Assembly: GCA_021828925.1 (NCBI GenBank)
Contig: JAJZCT010000212.1
Span: forward strand, 1 to 6,274
Direction of reading: 5' to 3'
Source: Planctomycetota bacterium
GTDB lineage: Bacteria > Planctomycetota > Phycisphaerae > WQYP01
Length of the DNA stretch: 6,274 bases
A program made the position numbers and the translations under genes. Positions 1 to 4,995 of this stretch are shown here, one piece after another. Under the pieces are notes generated by a model that had not been told where the DNA came from, ran no database searches, and saw nothing but the letters and a program-made list of their open reading frames with translations. Within the stretch, counting starts at the first letter, position 1. The number at the start of each line of letters is the position of its first letter.

Positions 1-18
1 CCCAATGTTCTTTGCGGC
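1..18. repeat. 18-bp inverted repeat, left arm (pairs with 916-933)
   Basis: The first 18 bases, cccaatgttctttgcggc, are the exact reverse complement of 916-933. The match stops at base 19. It begins at the window edge, so it may continue upstream. A perfect 18-base match is very unlikely by chance in a window of this size. It could be a fold-back or assembly junction, or the edge of a second, oppositely oriented copy of the methyltransferase gene. Confidence 0.85.
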
Positions 19-759
19 ACGCCGAAGACTGGACTGCCGGGCACAAATCAGGGCCAGAACGCTCCCAAAACCTGGTCTGCGGGGGCGGTGGCTATTGGTG
101 CGGCCATCCTTTCATCGGCCTGCTGCTGGTTGCCGTTAGCACTACTGGGGCTTGGCGTATCGGCTGCGGGGCTGTCTAAGTTTATTGTCGGCGCACGGTG
201 GATATTTGTTGCGGTCGCGGTTGCGGCACTGGGTCTTGGCTTTTACATGAGCTACCGTCGCAAGGCCGCATGCGCCCCGGGTGAAGCGTGTGCGCCAAGC
301 GGCTTGGCAAGATTTAATCGCGTGATGCTCTGGGTGTCCGCCGTGCTGGTGCTGGCCTTTGCAACATTTCCGTACTACAGCGAGCCGTTGCTGCGAGCCG
401 TGGGCGCGGGTGGTAAAAATGCCTCAGTGAATTCCAGTTCACCGGTAAAGACCGTGGCAAAGGTGTCATCCGCGACGACGATGGCCGCCAATACTACCGG
501 AGCCGCCATGACCCAATTTCGGCTTTATGCCTATCAGATAAATGGTATGGATTGTCAGGAATGTGCCGACGGCCTGCAGGCCGCGATTGCCAAAATTCCC
601 GGGGTAAAAAAAGCCACCGTCTCATATCAGCATGGCACCGCTCAAGTGCGGGCCGCCGCCGGCTTTGACCCACAAAGCGTCGCCAAACGTATCAGCGGTA
701 TCGGCTATAAAACAACCTTGATCCCACCGGCGAAAAATGCCCCGATACGTAGCCCATAA
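1..759 (+). CDS. merT: MerT-like mercuric ion transporter fused to a MerP-like HMA domain (5'-partial)
   Basis: Inner-membrane protein predicted to move Hg(II), or a similar soft metal, into the cytoplasm. Counting from an in-frame GTG at 88, helix 1 carries the adjacent Cys12-Cys13 pair in SACCW. Helix 2 spans about 36-54, the following loop has Cys62 and Cys68 in ACAPGEAC, and helix 3 spans about 78-97. These match the two cysteine pairs and three helices of MerT. An Ala/Ser/Thr-rich linker (about 104-143) leads to an HMA domain (about 145-213) with GMDCQEC (Cys156, Cys159), the MerP-type metal site. By MerT topology this domain would be periplasmic, so it would replace a separate MerP. The frame is open back to base 1 with no ATG, GTG or TTG before 88. 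Starting at 88 would remove about 12 residues usually found before the Cys pair, so I treat the gene as starting upstream. No merR or merA is visible. The family call is strong; the metal is inferred. Confidence 0.85.
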   Translation, partial: PNVLCGTPKTGLPGTNQGQNAPKTWSAGAVAIGAAILSSACCWLPLALLGLGVSAAGLSKFIVGARWIFVAVAVAALGLGFYMSYRRKAACAPGEACAPSGLARFNRVMLWVSAVLVLAFATFPYYSEPLLRAVGAGGKNASVNSSSPVKTVAKVSSATTMAANTTGAAMTQFRLYAYQINGMDCQECADGLQAAIAKIPGVKKATVSYQHGTAQVRAAAGFDPQSVAKRISGIGYKTTLIPPAKNAPIRSP

Positions 760-766
760 TTTCCAC

Positions 767-796
767 TTGGTGACGTATGCAGCCTTGGCCTATAAT
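767..796 (+). promoter_or_regulatory. Putative sigma-70-type promoter of the methyltransferase gene
   Basis: A perfect TATAAT -10 hexamer lies at 791-796. A partial -35 (TTGGTG, 767-772) sits 18 bases upstream. The site begins 7 bases after the stop of the metal transporter gene and would give a 5' leader of roughly 110 bases before the ATG at 912. This is pattern matching only, and the organism's promoter consensus is unknown. It suggests the methyltransferase can be transcribed independently of the metal transporter. Confidence 0.45.
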
Positions 797-911
797 AGAT
801 TTTGCTACGGCGCTGGCCGATGGGGAAGTAAGGGCATTGTGGGAGCCACAGTAGGTTGAGTTTGTTTTGCCCCAATAATGGTGTTTTCAAGACATTACCG
901 GAGAAATTGGA

Positions 912-1520
912 ATGAGCCGCAAAGAACATTGGGAAACCGTTTATACTAAAAATAAAGATACTGAGGTCGGTTGGTATCAGGCGGATCCGGAAATTTCGTT
1001 CAACCTGATTGCAAAAGCCGCGCCGAGTCACCGGAGCGTTATCGACATCGGCGGCGGAACTTCCCGGCTTCCGGAAAAACTATTGGACCACGGTTACCGG
1101 AAAATCACCGTGATGGATATTTCATCCGCGGCCCTGGCCAGCGCCAAAGCCCGACTGGCGGACCGTGCGCGGTTAATTCAGTGGCGGGTGGCGGATATCA
1201 CGGAAGTTGAAGATCTGGGGTCCTTTGATATTTGGCATGACCGTGCCGTATTCCATTTTCTGACGGACCCGCTGGATCGTAAACATTACGCGGAACTGGC
1301 GGCCCGCACGGTGCCTTTGGGCGGCCATCTGATTATCGGTGTTTTTACGCTCGATGCCCCGCCGCGTTGCAGCGGTCTGGATGTATGCCGCTATGATGCG
1401 TCCATGCTGGCTGCCGAATTCAGCCCGGCATTCCGCAGCGTGGAAGAAACGTCCCACCTGCACATCACACCGGGGGGTAAGCCTCAGCATTACATCTATC
1501 TGACGTTGGAACGGCTGTGA
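912..1520 (+). CDS. Class I SAM-dependent methyltransferase
   Basis: Small cytosolic methyltransferase of 202 residues with a Rossmann-type fold. The N-terminus has the HWETVY and VGWYQ signatures (about 6-22) of a widespread bacterial methyltransferase group. Motif I, the SAM-binding glycine loop, is VIDIGGGTSRL (43-53). The acidic residue after strand 2 is Asp69 in VMDIS. The third strand gives VADITE (93-98), and FDIWHDRAVFHFL (105-117) is the motif IV region. GGHLIIGVF (137-145) is a later core strand. The ATG at 912 is supported by a GGAG Shine-Dalgarno at 900-903 with 8-base spacing. The substrate cannot be read from the sequence: it lacks the recognisable cysteine pattern of ArsM, and nothing indicates a nucleic-acid target. 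A putative promoter lies just upstream. Its 5' end contains one arm of the 18-bp inverted repeat. The family is secure, the function unassigned. Confidence 0.9.
   Translation: MSRKEHWETVYTKNKDTEVGWYQADPEISFNLIAKAAPSHRSVIDIGGGTSRLPEKLLDHGYRKITVMDISSAALASAKARLADRARLIQWRVADITEVEDLGSFDIWHDRAVFHFLTDPLDRKHYAELAARTVPLGGHLIIGVFTLDAPPRCSGLDVCRYDASMLAAEFSPAFRSVEETSHLHITPGGKPQHYIYLTLERL
916..933. repeat. 18-bp inverted repeat, right arm (pairs with 1-18)
   Basis: Exact reverse complement of bases 1-18. It covers the third to eighth codons or so of the methyltransferase gene (the RKEHW-encoding stretch). Here it sits in a normal coding context, so this copy is probably the original one and the left arm the displaced or duplicated one. 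Confidence 0.85.
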
Positions 1521-1555
1521 CGTGAATGTCCCGGTTAAACTGAAAATCGTTCCTG

Positions 1556-1984
1556 ACTATCGTCGCCGGGTCGCCGTGGCACGAATTATGGCAAGCATTT
1601 CCCGTCCAAGGCGATGCCCATCTACTGAAATTGTTTCGCTACATTGAACAGAACCCGTTGCGGGCAAAACTCGTGGAGCGTTCGCAGGAATGGCCTTACG
1701 GTAGCCTCTGGCAACGCGCCCACATGTCCACGCCGGCTTCATTCTGGTTGGCGGACTGGCCGTTGCGGATCCCGCGCGATTGGGATGAGTCGGTTAATTA
1801 CATTCCCGATGCCGCGGAATTGGAAGAGTTGCGGCTGGCGGTGAATCGGGGGCGGCCGTTGGGGTCGAAAGCTTGGGTTCAAAGCACGGCCACCCGTATG
1901 GGGCTGGAATCGACGCTCCGCCGCCGAGGCCGACCATCCAAAGCAAAGAGAGAGAAAAAAGAGCATACCTTGGGTAAGAAATAG
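1556..1984 (+). pseudogene. C-terminal remnant of a REP-associated tyrosine transposase (RAYT, Y1/IS200-like)
   Basis: The readable frame runs from about 1556 (the stop at 1541-1543 bounds it) to TAA at 1982-1984. It encodes HELWQAFPVQGDAHLL followed by FRYIEQNPLRAKLVE and EWPYGSL. These are the conserved C-terminal blocks of RAYT proteins. The tail NRGRPLGSKAWV with TLRRRGRPSK is also typical. The Tyr in RYIEQNP (codon 1640-1642) should be the catalytic nucleophile. The N-terminal half with the HUH metal-binding histidines is absent, since the methyltransferase ends at 1520. Compared with the usual order, about four residues (GRFK-like) seem missing between LWQ and AFP. A TTG at 1631 could open a 117-residue ORF, but no start there would restore a functional enzyme. 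Intact RAYTs copy or move REP-type palindromes, and candidate palindromes lie directly downstream. Family assignment is by eye but quite distinctive. Confidence 0.8.
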
Positions 1985-2004
1985 AAAGCAGCCTCCCGAA
2001 ACGC

Positions 2005-2021
2005 GTAACCGCTTACCCGGC
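2005..2021. repeat. Small REP-like hairpin, copy 1
   Basis: GTAA (2005-2008), a 4-base loop, then TTAC (2013-2016) followed by CCGGC. The same layout recurs at 2087-2104. The stem is short, so by itself it means little. The repetition and its place just downstream of a RAYT remnant are what make it notable. Confidence 0.35.
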
Positions 2022-2038
2022 ACCAAGATCCCAAAAAA

Positions 2039-2108
2039 GCAGGCCCAAGCGGCCTTCGTAAAATGGCGACATGTTAATCTATCCCGGTAAAAAGTTACCC
2101 CGGCCTGC
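2039..2108. repeat. Nested inverted repeats downstream of the transposase remnant, including REP-like hairpin copy 2
   Basis: A 7-base outer arm GCAGGCC (2039-2045) is the reverse complement of GGCCTGC (2102-2108). Inside lies a hairpin with GGTAA (2086-2090), loop AAAG and TTACC (2095-2099), followed by CCGGC. It shares the GTAA-N4-TTAC-CCGGC plan with copy 1, with one extra C. The two structures share bases 2102-2104, so they may be alternative folds. The layout resembles the hairpin clusters (BIMEs) associated with RAYTs, but I cannot show that they are genome-wide repeats. Confidence 0.35.
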
Positions 2109-2114
2109 CCAATT

Positions 2115-2136
2115 AAAGGTGCCTGACACCTTTTTT
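2115..2136 (+). repeat. Perfect 7-bp palindrome with T-run (RAYT-type terminal palindrome or terminator-like hairpin)
   Basis: AAAGGTG (2115-2121) pairs perfectly with CACCTTT (2127-2133) around the loop CCTGA, and the T-run continues to 2136. As I recall, GGTG-CCTGA-CACC elements of this type are common near RAYT genes in many environmental bacteria, so I read it as the downstream palindrome of the decayed transposase unit. The stem plus T-run could also end transcription coming from the left, although the stem is not GC-rich. Confidence 0.6.
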
Positions 2137-2151
2137 CCAAATTGAAAGGCC

Positions 2152-2262
2152 ATGGATTATGGCAAGCAGCAGTGGCGTATACGGCTACCGCGCGGGGCGG
2201 CGGAAAGAATCTGTGCCGGTGAATCCGGAAATTATTTCTGGCAGCTAACCTGCAAGTATTAA
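2152..2262 (+). CDS. Possible 36-residue small ORF of unknown function
   Basis: ATG at 2152 to TAA at 2260-2262 encodes a peptide beginning MDYGKQQWRIRLP and ending YFWQLTCKY. An AAAGG stretch (2145-2149) lies only 2 bases before the ATG, too close for a good ribosome site. I recognise no family. It occupies most of the space between the transposase palindrome and the 3' end of the convergent glycosidase gene. It could be a remnant of a larger gene or a chance ORF, and chance is the more likely. Confidence 0.12.
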   Translation: MDYGKQQWRIRLPRGAAERICAGESGNYFWQLTCKY

Positions 2263-2278
2263 CCTCTTCCCCCCCCTG

Positions 2279-3379
2279 TCAGCGGCACAGTTGGCGGGCG
2301 GCCCATATCATGGAAAATTGGCCATGGAGATTGCCGGTTTGTTTGGGGCGGCTTAGATAATAGGCCCAGTTGTTGGCATGTTCTGTTAAGATGCACACAT
2401 CTCGAACATTATATTTGTTGTCCAAGTGGCGGCACAACGCCAGCCAGCCTTTTTTTGCCGCCAAGCGATAGGCCGCCCCGCGCAGCCAGCCATGGTTCAC
2501 GCCCGCGGCCAGCGCGTAGGTAAACATGCCTGTGCAGGACGATTCTTTCCAGGCCTTTGGATCATTGACCACCTGCCGCCACATTCCATCTTTGGCTTGA
2601 TACTTTAACAGGCCGGCCATCATGGCCTGATAGCTGGTCATGAGTTTTGTATAATCGGGGAACGTCGCGGGCAATCCGGTGATGGCCTCCGTTAGCGCGG
2701 AGGCCATCCATCCGTCGCCGCGTCCCCAATAAACATGGGCCTTGACGCCATGAAAAAATAACCCGTCAGGCTGTTGAAAATCTTTGATAAAAAGCAGTAA
2801 CTCCCGCACCGCCCGCCGGGCATAGCGTTTTTTATGCGTGATCTGGAAGGCGTGAATTTGCACCGCCGCCAGTTTGTAGGCTCCATCGAGATAATAATTG
2901 GTTTCCGGACTAAGTTTTCCGGCGATCGGCTTGTTCCACTGTGCCTCGGCAAATCGCATGCCAAGTTTCAGGTAGGGCTTCAGACGGGTCTGCTGGTAAA
3001 TTTCCAGCGGTAAAATTCCAAATACACTGTTGTCCACATTCACGGGAGGCGGAACATATTTGCGCCCGCGCCGGGTCAGGACAACCGCATAGCGCTTAAC
3101 CACCGCCGCAAGCAGAGGCTTATCGCCGATGCTGCCGGTGAATTGTGCCGCCGCATATCCCGCGCAGCTTTCCATATAGGAAAAGCCGTGGGCCATGGCA
3201 AAATGTTTGCGAGCCAGAAGGTTCTTCACGAGTTTTATTCCTACCGCACGGGGGGCGTCCCCCTTGGGCCACGGACCCCAATTAATCCCGGCTGTTGCAG
3301 CGCGGCAGGTTAAGGCCGGGCAGGATAAAGCAATGACGGAAAACAACAGAAAAATCCGATAGCATCGCAGTGTTATCAT
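2279..3379 (-). CDS. Exported glycoside hydrolase of the GH88/GH105 type (unsaturated uronyl hydrolase-like)
   Basis: Predicted secreted or periplasmic (alpha/alpha)6-barrel enzyme. GH88/GH105 enzymes hydrolyse the unsaturated uronic acid that lyases leave at the end of rhamnogalacturonan or similar oligosaccharides. From the ATG at 3379 (366 residues), a positively charged start and the hydrophobic run IFLLFSVIALSCPALTC suggest a Sec signal with cleavage near residue 27. Conserved blocks are YYLDGAYKLA (about 162-171; Asp165 is the likely catalytic acid by comparison with YteR), DGLFFHG (205-211), WGRGDGW (218-224), DGMWRQVV (264-271) and KESSCTGMF (278-286). I prefer this ATG over a TTG at 3406 because the signal peptide starts cleanly here and GGAA (3390-3387) lies about 8 bases upstream. 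Length fits the family. No lyase, sulfatase or sugar transporter is adjacent, so the substrate is open. The Asp in WGRGDGW, where Asn is commoner, is a minor variation. Confidence 0.85.
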   Translation of the reverse strand: MITLRCYRIFLLFSVIALSCPALTCRAATAGINWGPWPKGDAPRAVGIKLVKNLLARKHFAMAHGFSYMESCAGYAAAQFTGSIGDKPLLAAVVKRYAVVLTRRGRKYVPPPVNVDNSVFGILPLEIYQQTRLKPYLKLGMRFAEAQWNKPIAGKLSPETNYYLDGAYKLAAVQIHAFQITHKKRYARRAVRELLLFIKDFQQPDGLFFHGVKAHVYWGRGDGWMASALTEAITGLPATFPDYTKLMTSYQAMMAGLLKYQAKDGMWRQVVNDPKAWKESSCTGMFTYALAAGVNHGWLRGAAYRLAAKKGWLALCRHLDNKYNVRDVCILTEHANNWAYYLSRPKQTGNLHGQFSMIWAARQLCR

Positions 3380-3708
3380 TACACCATTCCAAAAAGAGGG
3401 AAACAAAAAAAGCCCTAAAACAACTGCTGGCTTGCCGCCTTTGTATCAGGCCATCTTTTTGGCATGATAACACGGTGCGGGCGATGCGCCCATAAGTCGG
3501 CGTTGAGCGATGCAAGGGCGCTGCCGCGGTTTGCCGCAAGCCTGCGGAAGGCGTACAATTTGGGGCGTCTTCGGACGGTTTGGGTGGGCCGGCTTTTTAT
3601 AGATTCCACCAGATGGCGTATCAGCCGGAGCGCGTGATGGCGGCGTGAAGCACCTGTTCCGCGGGTTTCAGCGGACGTGCTGGAAGATTTTGCTTTAACG
3701 GGGTATAC
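3380..3708. other. Intergenic region between divergent glycosidase and Rrf2 genes
   Basis: This stretch must hold the promoters of both flanking divergent genes. I found no strong sigma-70 pair. TATAGA at 3598-3603 is a possible plus-strand -10 without a good -35. TGATACAAA, on the minus strand around 3433-3441, could be an extended -10 for the glycosidase. A 6-base palindrome GTATAC (3703-3708) abuts the Rrf2 start codon and could be part of an autoregulatory site, but it is too short to call. No RNA gene or repeat was recognised. A minus-strand ORF across it has no recognisable protein features. Confidence 0.4.
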
Positions 3709-4146
3709 ATGCAGCTTTCCAAACGCACACAATATGGAATTCGTGCGCTTATTTGTTTATGTGAGGCATACCCCCGAGGGTACATCCAAACACGGGAACT
3801 TGCCGCCCGGGAAGCATTGCCACCAAAATTTCTGGAATCGATTTTGTCATCCCTGGCGCGTGGTAAATTTTTGATATCAAAAATCGGCGCAATGGGGGGC
3901 TACCGCCTGGCCCGCAGTCCTGAGCATATTATTGTCGGAGAGGTCATCGGACGCCTGGAAGGAAAAAAGCTCACCCAGGAAAACGTGGCGCTCAATGATG
4001 ATATGAAACCCGGCGAAATGGCGGTAGAAATACTGCAGACCCGCATTTCCGCGGCCATGTGTGACGTAATGGACTCCACAACACTCGCGACACTTGTGGA
4101 GCAGGTCAGCCAGAAGAGTCGCGGAGGACAGATGTACTATATATGA
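3709..4146 (+). CDS. Rrf2-family transcriptional regulator lacking the Fe-S cysteine cluster
   Basis: DNA-binding regulator of 145 residues, the normal Rrf2 length. The start MQLSKRTQYGIRAL is the family's signature N-terminal helix. The winged helix-turn-helix follows: IQTRELAAREALPPKFLESIL (26-46) is the HTH and IGAMGGYRLAR (59-69) the wing. IIVGEVIGRLEG (74-85) is the usual next segment. Family members such as IscR and NsrR bind a cluster through three cysteines around residues 90-105. Here that region (about 86-103) has none, and the only cysteines are 16, 18 and 118. It is therefore probably a cluster-free member, like CymR, which responds to a protein or metabolite. The ATG at 3709 has GGGG (3700-3703) upstream, a modest ribosome site. 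Its stop overlaps the DUF502 start by 4 bases, so the DUF502 gene is a likely partner or target. The effector is unknown. Confidence 0.92.
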   Translation: MQLSKRTQYGIRALICLCEAYPRGYIQTRELAAREALPPKFLESILSSLARGKFLISKIGAMGGYRLARSPEHIIVGEVIGRLEGKKLTQENVALNDDMKPGEMAVEILQTRISAAMCDVMDSTTLATLVEQVSQKSRGGQMYYI

Positions 4147-4928
4147 CGCCAACACCAACTCCATCTTCGCCCGGCCTGCCGGCGGTAACATCGGCCAATG
4201 CTCCTCAATCAGGTGCATATCGCCGACACTTGCAGTCGGTATTCATCGGCGGCTTTGTCGTATTGATTCCGTTGCTGGTGACGCTGTATATTCTGAGCTT
4301 TATTTATCACTTTGCCACCGGCTTTTCCTATCCTGTCGCGAAGTGGATGCTTACATCCGATATTTTTGGCCGTTTTGGCCCCATTGATACCAGCCGAGCC
4401 GCGTCCTATCTTGCACCGGTGCTGGCCATATTGCTGACGGCCGGATTCATTTACCTGATCGGAGTGTTATCGACCTTTGTGATTGGTCGGCGGATTCTTA
4501 ATATCGTGGATCGCTTTGTTGAAAATCTGCCGCTGCTGAAGGGCATATACGGTACTACTAAACAGGTCATCGGCGTATTTCGGCAAAGCGGCGGAGGCGC
4601 TGGATTTCAGCGCGTGGTGCTGGTGGAGTTTCCCCGCATCGGCCTGTGGACTATCGCGTTTGTCACCAATGAAATTACCGACACCTCACGCGGGGAGAAA
4701 TATGTCACCATCTTTATCCCCATGACGCCCAACCCGACCAGCGGCTTTTTTCAGATGGTCCGGGAGCATGAAGTACGCAATACGGATTGGACCGTCGATC
4801 AGGGAATAAAAATTGTTCTAAGCGGCGGGTTGCTGGCCCCCAACGAGTTGAACTTCGGTGACTCCCCTGCGCCAGTCGTCGCGGCGGTGAAAACCGCCAT
4901 CGCTCATCCTCTGGAAAATAGTGACTGA
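4143..4928 (+). CDS. DUF502 family membrane protein
   Basis: Membrane protein of 261 residues from a widespread family without firm biochemical function; plant relatives are the COV (continuous vascular ring) proteins. A Pro/Thr/Ser-rich N-terminal tail (1-25) precedes helix 1 (about 33-57, FIGGFVVLIPLLVTLYIL). Helix 2 follows at about 89-115 (LAPVLAILLTAGFIYLIGVL). The soluble C-terminal half carries family blocks: ENLPLLKGIYGTTKQ (127-141), VLVEFPRIGLWTIAFVT (159-175), FIPMTPNPTSGFF (191-203) and VLSGGLLAPN (225-234). The ATG overlaps the Rrf2 stop (ATGA arrangement). The nearest strong ribosome site, GGAGG (4123-4127), is 15 bases upstream, so initiation probably depends on translation arriving from the Rrf2 gene. 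Length and helix count are normal for the family. The Rrf2 partner suggests a stress- or envelope-related role, but that is speculation. Confidence 0.9.
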   Translation: MTPTPTPSSPGLPAVTSANAPQSGAYRRHLQSVFIGGFVVLIPLLVTLYILSFIYHFATGFSYPVAKWMLTSDIFGRFGPIDTSRAASYLAPVLAILLTAGFIYLIGVLSTFVIGRRILNIVDRFVENLPLLKGIYGTTKQVIGVFRQSGGGAGFQRVVLVEFPRIGLWTIAFVTNEITDTSRGEKYVTIFIPMTPNPTSGFFQMVREHEVRNTDWTVDQGIKIVLSGGLLAPNELNFGDSPAPVVAAVKTAIAHPLENSD

Positions 4929-4995
4929 TCCATTTCCGCTTATGCTGTGAGCAGCGATGGGGGGTAAACCTATGACCGCAGATCGCACCTTCACG

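Noticed and set aside
88..759. GTG at 88 as the true start of the MerT-like gene
   Set aside because: The frame is open to the window edge, and starting here would cut away residues that normally precede the first-helix cysteine pair. It cannot be fully excluded, because no other start codon is visible.
705..1031. 108-residue minus-strand ORF across the intergenic region after the metal transporter
   Set aside because: It overlaps the ends of two well-supported plus-strand genes and has no recognisable features.
3415..3732. 105-residue minus-strand ORF filling the glycosidase-Rrf2 gap
   Set aside because: Arg- and Ala-rich translation with no motif, no clear ribosome site, and it overlaps the start of the well-supported Rrf2 gene. 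I treat it as non-coding, though with less certainty than the other shadows.
3877..4218. 113-residue minus-strand ORF antisense to the Rrf2-DUF502 junction
   Set aside because: Entirely explained as the complement of two strong coding genes.
4944..4955. GCTG-TGAG-CAGC hairpin between the convergent DUF502 and MFS genes
   Set aside because: A 4-base stem without a T-run on either strand is too weak to call a terminator.
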